A stretch of 64,000 nt of DNA from the NCBI RefSeq assembly GCF_902150045.1, contig NZ_CABFVU010000002.1, positions 1,352,001 to 1,416,000 of the forward strand, written 5' to 3'. Shown here one piece after another: positions 33,571 to 42,884 of the stretch (position 1 is its first letter; each line of letters begins with the position of its first letter). The stretch is from Chitinophaga polysaccharea (GTDB lineage Bacteria; Bacteroidota; Bacteroidia; Chitinophagales; Chitinophagaceae). The notes beneath the pieces were generated by a model. The model worked only from the letters and a program-made list of their open reading frames with translations. It searched no databases and was not told the DNA's origin. The translations under genes were made by a program, and so were the position numbers.

Positions 33571-33578
33571 CAAAGGTA
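33571..33578 (-). promoter_or_regulatory. -7 promoter element (TACCTTTG on the minus strand)
   Basis: A perfect TAnnTTTG match read on the minus strand, 60 bp before the ATG of the methyltransferase gene. Confidence 0.5.
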
Positions 33579-33627
33579 AGCCGGTAAGTAAATGCAGGGA
33601 TAGGACAAAAATACAGTTATACAGGAC

Positions 33628-34485
33628 TTATCTGAAATTGTGCCTGAATGCTTCGGGGGAGTGCCCGGTGTGCTTTTTAAAGAACCTGATAAAATAGGAA
33701 ACGTCTTCGTATCCCAGGCGCCAGGCTACCTGGTTCACCTGGTCGGATGTTGCCAGCAGGGATCTTTTGGCTTCCAGTATGATATGTTCATTGATAACAT
33801 CCGAACAGGTTTTTCCCAGAGTAGCTTTCGTGATGGCATTGAGCTGGTAGGGCGAAAGGTTTAGCATACCTGCATATTCAGACACCTGCTTGTGCTCAAA
33901 GACATGTACTTCCAGTAGCGACAGGAAATCATCCAGCCGCTCCTGTGCATAAAGGTTATTATTCCGGGATGCGGCGCTGTTATTGTCGCGCAGCAATTCC
34001 ACAAACAGGATGTACATACTTGCTTTCATCACTTCCAGGTGCCGTTCCTGTTTGGCGGTGTATTCCTGGAAAATGGATGTTAGTATGGTAAACAGTTTCT
34101 GGAATTTAGCGGCGTTAAACTGGTAGTGGTTAATATGACTTGCTTTGCACAACAGCTTATTAGAGGCCTTATCCGGGGAAGTATAGAATGCGCCGTGAAA
34201 CTGCATCAGGTAGCCCGTGCTTCCCGCTTTCAGCGCCAGTTGATGCACCTGCCCCGGGTGCATGAAGAAAACGGAATGATCGCTCACCTGGTAGGAGGTG
34301 AAGTCAATTTCATGGACGCCTTTGCCTTTTTTTAAGGCAAGCAGGTAAAAGAAGTCGTGGCGGTGAAGCGCCTGTATCATATCTTTCCCTGCAAGCATGC
34401 TTTCCACATCGCGGATGTGGAAACTGGCTGACAGCTCCGGGGCTCTCCCGGTGGTGTTAATATGCCTGACTGGTATCCCTTCCAT
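33628..34485 (-). CDS. AraC-family transcriptional regulator
   Basis: A 285-residue regulator. The N-terminal cupin-like sensor domain includes ALHRHDFFYLLALKKGKGVH and FFMHPGQVHQLALKAGSTG. The C-terminal double HTH of AraC/XylS is VSEYAGMLNLSPYQLNAITK and VAWRLGYEDVSYFIRFFKKH, ending in TGHSPEAFRHNFR. It sits directly downstream of an acyltransferase gene on the same strand with 25 bp between them, and has its own TACCTTTG box in that gap. Target genes are not evident from the context. Confidence 0.92.
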   Translation of the reverse strand: MEGIPVRHINTTGRAPELSASFHIRDVESMLAGKDMIQALHRHDFFYLLALKKGKGVHEIDFTSYQVSDHSVFFMHPGQVHQLALKAGSTGYLMQFHGAFYTSPDKASNKLLCKASHINHYQFNAAKFQKLFTILTSIFQEYTAKQERHLEVMKASMYILFVELLRDNNSAASRNNNLYAQERLDDFLSLLEVHVFEHKQVSEYAGMLNLSPYQLNAITKATLGKTCSDVINEHIILEAKRSLLATSDQVNQVAWRLGYEDVSYFIRFFKKHTGHSPEAFRHNFR

Positions 34486-34502
34486 ACAAAAACTATATTC
34501 AT

Positions 34503-34510
34503 CAAAGGTA
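34503..34510 (-). promoter_or_regulatory. -7 promoter element (TACCTTTG on the minus strand)
   Basis: A perfect TAnnTTTG match read on the minus strand, 18 bp before the AraC-type ATG and directly after the acyltransferase stop codon. The AraC-type gene can therefore be transcribed separately from the acyltransferase. Confidence 0.5.
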
Positions 34511-35683
34511 CTACAAATACCTTTTCAGCACCGGGATGCGTCTCAGCAGGGATACCGTTCCCCAGCCCAGCACTGCCGATACTATAAATGTAACCAGGAA
34601 CTTGGCGATAGCAGGCAGGGGTATATCCAGCAAATAATACTGGCACCAAACAATGAAAATATAATGCACCAGGTAAATACCATAGGCATTGGCGGAAAGG
34701 GATTTCCACCAGTTGTTTGTTTTATTCAGCAGGCTTTTGAAGGTGGTAAGGAAAGCAATGCAGCTCATAGTGCACGACAGTATCCATACCGGCCTGTAAA
34801 TAAGGTTGGCCTGTTGTTCAGTAAGCTGTTGCCGTTGGATCATTTGCAGCAGGGGCGCTTCGCTGCACTTCAATAAGGCATATATCGCTAAACAGCTGAT
34901 CATCCAGAGCGGCCATTTTTTTACAAAAGCCGCGCCGTCTGCAAATATGCCATTGGCAAGCCCCGGGGCGCCAATCACTATTCCCAGCAGGAAGTAGCCT
35001 GCGTATAACAGTGCCCTGCTCACCTGGAAATCGAATGGGCCGATGCCGGTCCATGCATAGGGCGATACAAATTGTATGATGGGGATATAAAGCAGCAGGG
35101 TATATACATACCATAACAGGCATATTTTCACCGGCAACTGTTTTTGCGCTGCAAGGAAATTACCTGCCTTGGTAACGGCGTTCTTTACAAATGGGTAGCA
35201 TGCAGCGAAAATGAGGTTAAAGACGAACAGTACCCAGATGAACCAGGGCGGTCCTACCGGCCATGCTTCTACCGTAAAAAAATCTATCACATAGGCCTTT
35301 ACGTTATATTGCCCGGTAGCCAGCAGGAAAGAAGGGTAGTAGGCAATCAGCATCAGCAGGGTAACGCCAGCCATAAAGGGAATGAACAGCCGGTAAAACC
35401 GGTCGCGGATAAATATAGCGATGGTTTTGTTTTGCAGACTGCTCATCATAAAAATGCCGCTGATCAGGAACATCAGCGACATAAAAAAGATATCGTTAAA
35501 GTCTTCGAAGATATCCAGTCCCTTCCACCGGGCAGTATCCACAACAGGATTGGTAGAAAGGATATAGGCGCTTTTATTGAAAGATGCAAACGTAGTATAT
35601 GCCAGCGACGAATGATGGGCCACCACCAATAGCGTAATAAATGAGCGCAGGTTATCTATCCAGCTGTTCCTGACCGTGGGCAT
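34511..35683 (-). CDS. acyltransferase family 3 membrane protein
   Basis: A 390-residue integral membrane protein of the acyltransferase-3 (OafA/WecH-like) family. The N-terminal SWIDNLRSFITLLVVAHHSS contains the conserved Arg and the His pair used for acyl transfer. About ten hydrophobic helices follow (e.g. LTLLMLIAYYPSFLLAT as part of one, GPPWFIWVLFVFNLIFAAC of another). It probably transfers acetyl or succinyl groups to a surface glycan or lipid. The ATG at 35683 is where family similarity begins. It follows the PUL 2 susD gene after 71 bp, so read-through from the PUL is possible. Confidence 0.88.
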   Translation of the reverse strand: MPTVRNSWIDNLRSFITLLVVAHHSSLAYTTFASFNKSAYILSTNPVVDTARWKGLDIFEDFNDIFFMSLMFLISGIFMMSSLQNKTIAIFIRDRFYRLFIPFMAGVTLLMLIAYYPSFLLATGQYNVKAYVIDFFTVEAWPVGPPWFIWVLFVFNLIFAACYPFVKNAVTKAGNFLAAQKQLPVKICLLWYVYTLLLYIPIIQFVSPYAWTGIGPFDFQVSRALLYAGYFLLGIVIGAPGLANGIFADGAAFVKKWPLWMISCLAIYALLKCSEAPLLQMIQRQQLTEQQANLIYRPVWILSCTMSCIAFLTTFKSLLNKTNNWWKSLSANAYGIYLVHYIFIVWCQYYLLDIPLPAIAKFLVTFIVSAVLGWGTVSLLRRIPVLKRYL

Positions 35684-35754
35684 ATGCGTATATTGCTTTG
35701 CCGGCGAAGATAAAGTAAAAGTTGCAGGGGGAAGGCCCTGCAACTTTTCTGGTT

Positions 35755-37539
35755 TTAATACCCTGGGTTCTGCACAATTTTCGGGTTACGGTCTATCACA
35801 TCCTGTGGTACCGGGTTCAGGAACATTTTTGGAGTGAACACATGTGGATGATTGAGCGGCACAATTTCATATTTCCATACGCCTGCATTGTTGTTGGGAG
35901 AAGTATTGGAGATCTTCATGGCATGCTTATCCACATTCATGACGGTACTGGCGGTTTTCCAGCGTATGATATCATAGAAGCGTTTATTTTCAAAACACAG
36001 CTCCACCCTTCTTTCATGATGAACCGCGTTTCGCATTTCCGCCTGTGATAAGCCTGGCGCCAGGTCCGGCAGGCCCGCCCTTCTGCGTATCTGGTTGATA
36101 GCCTTGTATACAGTGGCATCCGGACCTGCTGCTTCATTCTGCGCTTCCGCATATCCCAGCAGCACTTCCGCATAGCGGTAGTAGATGAAGTTGGCGCCGC
36201 TTACTGCACCGCCGCCGGGGCGTACCAGGGGATTAAGGCGTTTTTTGAAGTAATAGCCGGTGTTGCTCACATCATCGGTACCAAAATCGATCTGGTTTTT
36301 GGAGGGGCGTACTTTATCGATGCGGGTGTAAATGGTATCGCCTTTATCCATCCAGGCCATTTTATAGGGAGCGCCGTCATATACGATCCAGTCGTAGAAA
36401 CGCCTTTCGCGGCCTATGTACGGATGCTGCGGATCATAACCGGATGTGGGATCAGTAATGGGTTTGCCGTTCGCCATGTTGAACTGGTCTACCAGTTCCT
36501 GTGTAGGGCAGTAGTTGCCCCAGGTATAGTAGGCGCCGTTGATCCACACAGGACCGCCGTACTGCTCAAAAGATGATCCCATGATGTTGGCTACTACCTG
36601 CCGGTCCCACACCACTTCCGAATGGTATTCATTGGCTTCATACCAGATAGCGGAAGGATCAGGAAACAGCTCATATACTTTACCGTTGCCATAAAGGTCG
36701 ATGAACTGTTTGAAAGTAGCAGCGGCAGTGGCCCAGCGGCCGCCGTCGAAGTTATTGTAGCCGGCTATTTTGTGCGGATCATTGCCGGCGGCGGGTTGTG
36801 CGGCATTGAAAGCAGGGCTGGCGGCGTACAGTTCCACCCATCCTTTCAGGGCCAGCGCGGCGCCCAGGGTAGCGCGGCCTGCATCTGCATCGCCTTTGTT
36901 ATATTTAGGCTGCAGGTATCCATCTTTGGCAACAGAGTCTAGCTGCGTGGTAATAAAGGTCACAGTTTCGGCAAAGGTGTTCCTTGGCGCATAGATCATG
37001 GAGCTGTCCATAGTACGGCGGTCGGCCGCAATGGTGATGATGGGAAGCCCACCGATATGCATCCACAGTTCGCTGTAAAAGAACGCGCGGATAAACCGGG
37101 CTTCATCGATGCGTTTGTTTATCCATTCCGGTGAAAAGTTGGCCGCATTTTTACGCACTTCCGCGATGAAGGTATTGCATTTACGGATGTTGGTATAGAT
37201 GGTGGTCCAGTTGGTGAGGTCGCCTGAACCGGTAATGCCTCCCCATATGGTATAGTCGTTGGAAGATGCTTCCACGATACCCTGTTTCCAGTTGTAGGAG
37301 GTGTAGTAAAAACCAGCGTCGTTATCGTCAGTGAAATTATCCAGGTTTTCCGGCTGGTTCCAGTAGTTGGGTAAAGCGCTGTAGATATCGTTGAGGAAAA
37401 GATCGGCATTGCCTTCCGAGCCCCATTGCAAATCATCGGTGAGCTTTGCCTTGTCGGTGTTTTCCAGGAATTCTTTTTTGCATGACAGGATACCTAATAG
37501 AAGTGTACCGGCGAGCAATGATAATATAAAGCGGGTCAT
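35755..37539 (-). CDS. SusD/RagB-family surface lipoprotein (PUL 2)
   Basis: A 594-residue lipoprotein (lipobox LLLGILSC, followed by KKEF). SusD-type features include YTNIRKCNTFIAEVRKNAAN, RIDEARFIRAFFYSELWMHI, FIYYRYAEVLLGYAEAQNEA and a late VELCFENKRFYDIIRWKTA. The C-terminus (PKIVQNPGY) is typical. It starts 11 bp after the susC stop. It is likely the glycan-binding lid of the PUL 2 transporter. Confidence 0.95.
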   Translation of the reverse strand: MTRFILSLLAGTLLLGILSCKKEFLENTDKAKLTDDLQWGSEGNADLFLNDIYSALPNYWNQPENLDNFTDDNDAGFYYTSYNWKQGIVEASSNDYTIWGGITGSGDLTNWTTIYTNIRKCNTFIAEVRKNAANFSPEWINKRIDEARFIRAFFYSELWMHIGGLPIITIAADRRTMDSSMIYAPRNTFAETVTFITTQLDSVAKDGYLQPKYNKGDADAGRATLGAALALKGWVELYAASPAFNAAQPAAGNDPHKIAGYNNFDGGRWATAAATFKQFIDLYGNGKVYELFPDPSAIWYEANEYHSEVVWDRQVVANIMGSSFEQYGGPVWINGAYYTWGNYCPTQELVDQFNMANGKPITDPTSGYDPQHPYIGRERRFYDWIVYDGAPYKMAWMDKGDTIYTRIDKVRPSKNQIDFGTDDVSNTGYYFKKRLNPLVRPGGGAVSGANFIYYRYAEVLLGYAEAQNEAAGPDATVYKAINQIRRRAGLPDLAPGLSQAEMRNAVHHERRVELCFENKRFYDIIRWKTASTVMNVDKHAMKISNTSPNNNAGVWKYEIVPLNHPHVFTPKMFLNPVPQDVIDRNPKIVQNPGY

Positions 37540-37550
37540 AGCAGTTTGTT

Positions 37551-40500
37551 TTAAAAGGTTACGTTTATCCCGAGCACCATTACTTTCTGGTTGGGATAGG
37601 CTGTTTCCAGGTCGGTGTATCCTACTTCCGGGTCCATGAACTTCATTTTGCTGAACGTGAGCAGGTTTTGGCCGGAGAAGTAGCAGCGAACGCTCTGCAT
37701 CTTCATTGCCTTGGAAATATGGGCGGGTAGCGTGTATCCCAGCACCGCTGTTTTTAAGCGGAGATAGCCCGTTTTCATCATCCAGAAATCAGAGTTCTGG
37801 GTGTTATTTGCGTAGGGCGACTGGTTAGCACGTGGATACTTTGCATCCGGTGTATTGGGTGTCCAGTGATTGTTATAGTATTCGTATGCAGGGTTACTGT
37901 TGTTGTTGTTAAACGGTACTGTCTGGAAGCCGCGGATGTTCAGGCTGGCCAGCGCGGATCCCTGGAAGAAGAGGCTCAGATCAAATCCTTTCCAGGAGGC
38001 GCTGGGAGTGAAGCCATACGTGATGAACGGGTATACGGGATTACCGATCACTGTTTCATCATAGGAGTCTATTTTGCCATCGGGCTTGCCATCAGGTCCG
38101 CCTATATCTGCATAGCGGATATCGCCGGGATGCAGTACGCCAAACTGGGTTACATTATATCCGTCGTCGGTGTTGATGATGCCATCGTTGTTCTTATCGT
38201 CCGACAGGGAAAACAATCCCAGTGCATGATAACCGAACTGTGTACCAGTGGGCCGGCCTGTTCTGCTACGGTTGGGATTATTGCGTGTGGCAGCCGTTTC
38301 AAATACCTGCACCATTTTATTTTTGGCGTAGCTGAAGTTGCCGTTCATACTCACCTGCAGCCCGTTGGAAAAACGGTGGGAGGTTCCTGCAGAAATATCG
38401 ATCCCCCGGTTTTCCATGATGCCCTGGTTTTCATCGGAGAGGCCCAGTCCATATTCTACCGGTACGGTTACTGCGGGTGGCAGCAGCATGCCCGTTCTTC
38501 TTTCATGGAAATAATCCACTTCCAGTGTAAGTAAGCCTTTCCATAAGGTAGCATCTACCCCGATATCTGTTTTGGTGGATATTTCCCAGGTAATATTGGG
38601 ATTGGCTTCCCTGATGATGTTGGAGCCCTGTACCATAGATCCGTTGCCGAAGGCATAGGCATTACCGTATAAATTATACCCGTTCAGGTATTGAAATGCG
38701 GTGCCGGCAAGATTACCGGATTTACCCCAGGATCCTCTCAGCTTAAGATAGTTCAGCGCGGAGGGATGATCTTTCATAAAGTTCTCTTCAGAAATGATCC
38801 ATCCTGCGGAGAAGGCGGGGAAATAGCCCCAGCGTTTGCCCGGCGCAAAGTAGTAGTGACCATCATACCGGCCGGCTGCTTCCAGCAGGTATTTGTGATC
38901 GTAGATATAGCCAACGCGGTATACAAAACCCAGCTGGCTACCGGTGGAAGTGGAGCCGTTGTTATCAAAGTCATTTTTGTTGGAGCTGCCCATACCCAGC
39001 TCGTCGATGCCTACCGCGAAATTATTGCGCCTTGCAGAGAACCCGGTGGAGTCGTTCTTACGCGCTTCCGCTACCAGCAGCCCTGTAAAGTCGTGTTTGC
39101 CAAATGTGTTATGATAGTTGAGGAACCCCTGGAAGGTATAGTACTGGTTTTTCGAGTACTCCTGGTTCAGCCAGGTGTAAGGCGCCGCACTTCCTTCAGA
39201 TGTAGAGATCTGTTTCGTATAGGTGTAAGGGTTAGTGGATGTATTCTGTGAGTAAAAGTAAAACGGCGTATGCCATCCTTTGATCGTATAGTCGTTAGGG
39301 TCATAGCTGAAAGTACCTTTCACACTAAGCCCTTTGATAAACGGCAGTTGCTGTTCTACTCCCAGGGTGGTTAGCAGGGAGGTGGCATCGCGGTGGGAGT
39401 AGCCTGCTTTGAGGATCCCTACCGGGGTATTGCCTGCAAACTCGCCCCAGAGGCCATTACTGTAGTACAGGTTGGTGATGGGGATGAGCTTATACGCGCT
39501 GCGGAATAACTGGCCGGGCGTGGTGGCGGCATCTACACTGTTGGTTTTTTCGATGGCGCCGATAAGCGCTAAAGACACCGTGGTAGTAGGCGTAGCGCTT
39601 ATCTCCATATTTACGTTGTAATCGTAGCGTTTGTAGTTGATCGGGTCAAACATACCATCCTGCTGCAGGTAGCCCATCCCTGCATAATAGCGTATGGTAT
39701 TGGTACCGCCGCTTAATTGCAGGTTATAGTTCTGGATAGGCGCATGCATGCGTACCAGGTCTTTTGTATTGCTGATGGGATATTTGTCGGGATCTTTTGC
39801 GTTCAGGCTGGCGTAGTTGCTGATAAGATCTTCGCTGAAAGGCTGTTGGGTGCCGCCCGGGTTTTCATTCATATACGCTTCATTACGCAGGCGCATATAA
39901 TCCTGTGCATTCAGCATTTTAGGATAATAGGTAGGCGTTTGCAGTCCGTAATAGGCATTCAGCGAGAGGGTGGGCACACCGGTTTGCCCGCGTTTGGTGG
40001 TGATGAGGATAACGCCGTTGGCGCCGCCTAACCCGTAGGGAGCCACGGCGGCGGCGTCTTTCAGCACTGTTACAGAGGCAATGGAGCTGGGCGCAATTTC
40101 GTTGATATTATTACGGATGATACCATCAACTACAATAAGCGGTGAGTTATTACCGGTGGTAGCGATACCGCGGATGTGGATATCGGGGTTATCCCTGCCC
40201 GGTTGGCCGCCATTAGGGCGCATACTGATACCAGACACATTTCCTGCCAGTGAATTGGAGATATTGGTAACCGGCGATTTAGCCAGTTCCTTTCCCTGTA
40301 CGGCTGCTACCGCAGCAGTGGAAGATGTTTTCTTCTGCGTGCCGTAACCCACTACCACTACTTCGTTCAGGCCGCTGGCGCTTTCTTTCAGCACCACATT
40401 GAGCGGGCTGGCAGAACTTACTATTTCGGTTTGTTCATATCCTACATAGCTGAACACCAGTATTGCGCCTGCGGTAGCCTGCAGTTCAAAGCGGCCGTTT

Positions 40501-40961
40501 TCATTGGTAACGGTACCAATATTGCTGCCTTTTACTTTTACGGAAACGCCGATCAGCGGATCGCCGTGCTCATTTTTTACGGTGCCGGTAAGTTTAGCTA
40601 CGCGTACATTTTCCGGCGCTATTACAATGGCATTGTTATCCATTACCGTGTAACGGAGAGTGGTGCCGGTTAATACCTGTGTAAGCAGTTGTTCTACCGT
40701 GGCATTTTGTGCATGAACAGACACGGGTGGTTTTTCCGGGAGAATATCGTCGTTGTAGATAAGCCGGCAACGTGTTTTCTGTTGAATGGTTTTCAGCACT
40801 GTTTTTATGCTGACTTTTTCCAGTGAGATGCTGATCTTTTCCTGGGTGAAGGAAGCGGCGCCTGCCGGTATGAACCCGGTTATCAGCAGCGCCAGAGCAA
40901 GTATGGCCGGTAACTTGCCATGCAGACTTTTACTAAAAGCCCGTTGGAACTTAATTTTCAT
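37551..40961 (-). CDS. SusC/RagA-type TonB-dependent transporter with STN domain (PUL 2)
   Basis: A 1136-residue outer membrane transporter. A signal sequence (LPAILALALLITGFIPAGAA) is followed by an STN domain (about 42-112, KISISLEKVSIKTVLKTIQQ), a carboxypeptidase D-like domain (about 123-195), the signature LNEVVVVGYGTQKKTSSTAA, a plug with IVVDGIIRNNINEIAPSSIA and LKDAAAVAPYGLGGANGVIL (a variant of the usual ASIYGSRAA box), and the barrel. Regulation by the upstream FecR/sigma pair follows from the STN domain and gene order. The ligand is probably a rhamnose-containing oligosaccharide, judged from the divergent GH78 gene. Confidence 0.95.
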   Translation of the reverse strand: MKIKFQRAFSKSLHGKLPAILALALLITGFIPAGAASFTQEKISISLEKVSIKTVLKTIQQKTRCRLIYNDDILPEKPPVSVHAQNATVEQLLTQVLTGTTLRYTVMDNNAIVIAPENVRVAKLTGTVKNEHGDPLIGVSVKVKGSNIGTVTNENGRFELQATAGAILVFSYVGYEQTEIVSSASPLNVVLKESASGLNEVVVVGYGTQKKTSSTAAVAAVQGKELAKSPVTNISNSLAGNVSGISMRPNGGQPGRDNPDIHIRGIATTGNNSPLIVVDGIIRNNINEIAPSSIASVTVLKDAAAVAPYGLGGANGVILITTKRGQTGVPTLSLNAYYGLQTPTYYPKMLNAQDYMRLRNEAYMNENPGGTQQPFSEDLISNYASLNAKDPDKYPISNTKDLVRMHAPIQNYNLQLSGGTNTIRYYAGMGYLQQDGMFDPINYKRYDYNVNMEISATPTTTVSLALIGAIEKTNSVDAATTPGQLFRSAYKLIPITNLYYSNGLWGEFAGNTPVGILKAGYSHRDATSLLTTLGVEQQLPFIKGLSVKGTFSYDPNDYTIKGWHTPFYFYSQNTSTNPYTYTKQISTSEGSAAPYTWLNQEYSKNQYYTFQGFLNYHNTFGKHDFTGLLVAEARKNDSTGFSARRNNFAVGIDELGMGSSNKNDFDNNGSTSTGSQLGFVYRVGYIYDHKYLLEAAGRYDGHYYFAPGKRWGYFPAFSAGWIISEENFMKDHPSALNYLKLRGSWGKSGNLAGTAFQYLNGYNLYGNAYAFGNGSMVQGSNIIREANPNITWEISTKTDIGVDATLWKGLLTLEVDYFHERRTGMLLPPAVTVPVEYGLGLSDENQGIMENRGIDISAGTSHRFSNGLQVSMNGNFSYAKNKMVQVFETAATRNNPNRSRTGRPTGTQFGYHALGLFSLSDDKNNDGIINTDDGYNVTQFGVLHPGDIRYADIGGPDGKPDGKIDSYDETVIGNPVYPFITYGFTPSASWKGFDLSLFFQGSALASLNIRGFQTVPFNNNNSNPAYEYYNNHWTPNTPDAKYPRANQSPYANNTQNSDFWMMKTGYLRLKTAVLGYTLPAHISKAMKMQSVRCYFSGQNLLTFSKMKFMDPEVGYTDLETAYPNQKVMVLGINVTF

Positions 40962-41062
40962 AACATGGAATGTAAGAGGGTGATGGAAAGTAAATGAGTG
41001 CGTTTTTTGTAGGTTTTTTTTAGGTCATAACAATTGTTTTTTGGAAGATGGATAATGCGGCG

Positions 41063-42049
41063 TTAATTACTAACCAGGACTTCTTTCCCATTGATCCGGA
41101 AATTAAAGGGGCGCGATAGCTGTAACATTTTCAATGCTTCCTCCAGTGATTCCGTATCGATGATGCCGGAGAACCGTAGTTGTTCCAGGCCGGGCGATTC
41201 AAAATGGAAAGTAACGCCGTACCAGTTATGCATTTTAACGGCCAGTTCTCCAAAGGTTTCGTTGTCGAATGCCAGTTTATTATTGAGCCAGGATATGCCG
41301 GGAAGTTGGCCGCTGCTGTCTGTTTCCAGGTGTTGTTGCCGGAATACCGGTATAACCCTGGTGAGTGGTATGGTAAGTTTTTCTTTGGGTTGCAGCACTA
41401 CGGTTTGTTCATGGAACGACACTGCAATTTTCCCGCTTACCAGCGTAGCGGAAACGGTGCTGTCGCCCGTATAGGCTTTCACGTTAAAGGCAGTGCCCAG
41501 CACACGGATGTTTACCTTTCCTGCATGGATAATAAAAGGAAGCCCTTCGTTTTTCGCGATATCAAAAAATGCTTCACCGGTAAGGGTTACTTCGCGGTGT
41601 AGTTTGCCGAATTTATTTTTTTCGTAGTTGAGTTGTGTGCCGTGGTTGAGCCAAACGATGGAACCGTCGGGAAGTATCACCTTTGATTTTCCGCCGGGGG
41701 CGGAGCTGAGTTGCTGCAATACAGGTGCAGTTGGCCGTACAAACTGCCATACGCCCCATGCGGCGATCAGCAAGGAAGCTGCTGCCGCCACCGCCACCAT
41801 CCTGCGTATCATACCATGGGATGTGGAGGAAGTAAGCTGAGGGCTTACTTTGTTCCATATACGGGTTTTACTGTTAGCGGAGGCGGCTGTTTCCTGCAAC
41901 GGGGTATGCCAGATGGCCGCCACCATTTCAGGTGAGGCGGTTTCCTCCGGGTGTTCTTTCAGCAGGGCATCCAGTTCCGACAGTTCTTCCCGGGAAATTT
42001 CACCGCTGGCCTGTTTCCCGAGTAATACCCATATACGGTCGTTGTTCAT
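41063..42049 (-). CDS. FecR-type anti-sigma factor (PUL 2)
   Basis: A 328-residue anti-sigma factor. Residues 1-82 are cytoplasmic (MNNDRIWVLLGKQASGEISR), and residues about 83-103 (RMVAVAAAASLLIAAWGVWQ) span the membrane. The FecR domain has APGGKSKVILPDGSIVWLNH, VTLTGEAFFDIAKNEGLPFI and VLGTAFNVKAYTGD, and a C-terminal DUF4974 part ends in FRINGKEVLVSN. The ATG at 42049 is used because the 88 codons upstream in the same frame have no family character and cover the gap to the sigma gene. It lies between the sigma gene and susC. Confidence 0.94.
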   Translation of the reverse strand: MNNDRIWVLLGKQASGEISREELSELDALLKEHPEETASPEMVAAIWHTPLQETAASANSKTRIWNKVSPQLTSSTSHGMIRRMVAVAAAASLLIAAWGVWQFVRPTAPVLQQLSSAPGGKSKVILPDGSIVWLNHGTQLNYEKNKFGKLHREVTLTGEAFFDIAKNEGLPFIIHAGKVNIRVLGTAFNVKAYTGDSTVSATLVSGKIAVSFHEQTVVLQPKEKLTIPLTRVIPVFRQQHLETDSSGQLPGISWLNNKLAFDNETFGELAVKMHNWYGVTFHFESPGLEQLRFSGIIDTESLEEALKMLQLSRPFNFRINGKEVLVSN

Positions 42050-42144
42050 GGCAGAATAATTTGAATGAAGGTCGCTTCCGGCGTATAAGACAACAGGAAG
42101 ATGATAATACCCCCAAGAGGAATGGAATTTTTTTTGAGAGGGAA

Positions 42145-42705
42145 TTACTGATTTCCGGGGAGGGGGGAAACCAGGAGCGATTTCATTTTGGTAAGTTTTT
42201 TCAGGGCGATGCCTACCTGGTTTTCCACGGTTTTGATGGATACGTTGAGCAGTGCGGCTACTTCCCGGTATTTGAGGCCGTCTTCCTTTACCAGCCTGAA
42301 AATCAGCCGGCATTGCGGGGGAAGCTCGCTGATAGCGGTGTTAATATGCCGCATCATTTCGTTGCTGATGAGTTGCGCTTCGGGATCTGTTTCGTATTCG
42401 GGCATTTGCGCTTCATCGAGATGGACCGTTTTTTTATGTGCGTATTTACGGAGATAATTAAGGGAGATGTTGCGGGTAGCCGCATAGAGATACCATTTCA
42501 GGTTGGCTACCTGGTTAAGGTCATTCCTTTTTTTCCATACCGAAATAAATACATCCGCTACAATTTCTTCGGCCATTTCCCTTGTATGAACAATTGCCAT
42601 TGCCAGTTGCAGCAATGACGTGCAGCAACTATCATATAATTCTTTAAATGCCTGTGTATCACCGGTATATATTCTGCGTTGCAATTCGGGGATATCGTCG
42701 TGCAT
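42145..42705 (-). CDS. ECF RNA polymerase sigma factor (PUL 2)
   Basis: A 186-residue ECF sigma factor. Region 2: FKELYDSCCTSLLQLAMAIV, MAEEIVADVFISVWKKRNDL and WYLYAATRNISLNYLRK. Region 4: LPPQCRLIFRLVKEDGLKYR and EVAALLNVSIKTVENQVGIA. The ATG at 42705 starts the conserved part; an upstream start at 42762 adds an unlikely 19 residues. It is the first gene of PUL 2, with 95 bp to fecR, and is divergent from the dehydrogenase/rhamnosidase pair. Confidence 0.95.
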   Translation of the reverse strand: MHDDIPELQRRIYTGDTQAFKELYDSCCTSLLQLAMAIVHTREMAEEIVADVFISVWKKRNDLNQVANLKWYLYAATRNISLNYLRKYAHKKTVHLDEAQMPEYETDPEAQLISNEMMRHINTAISELPPQCRLIFRLVKEDGLKYREVAALLNVSIKTVENQVGIALKKLTKMKSLLVSPLPGNQ

Positions 42706-42884
42706 AAAAGTAAAAATACCCAAATTATATAAATGTGCAGATAATAAGTGTCGGCATGACAAAAATATGATTTATCAAGGATATTTGCCCTGAACAGGTA
42801 GTGCGTTTTACCAGGTGGGCGACAAAATTTTCGTTCATCTTCCGTTTTGATGATTATACTGGTACCAGCCCGGAAAAATAAAAC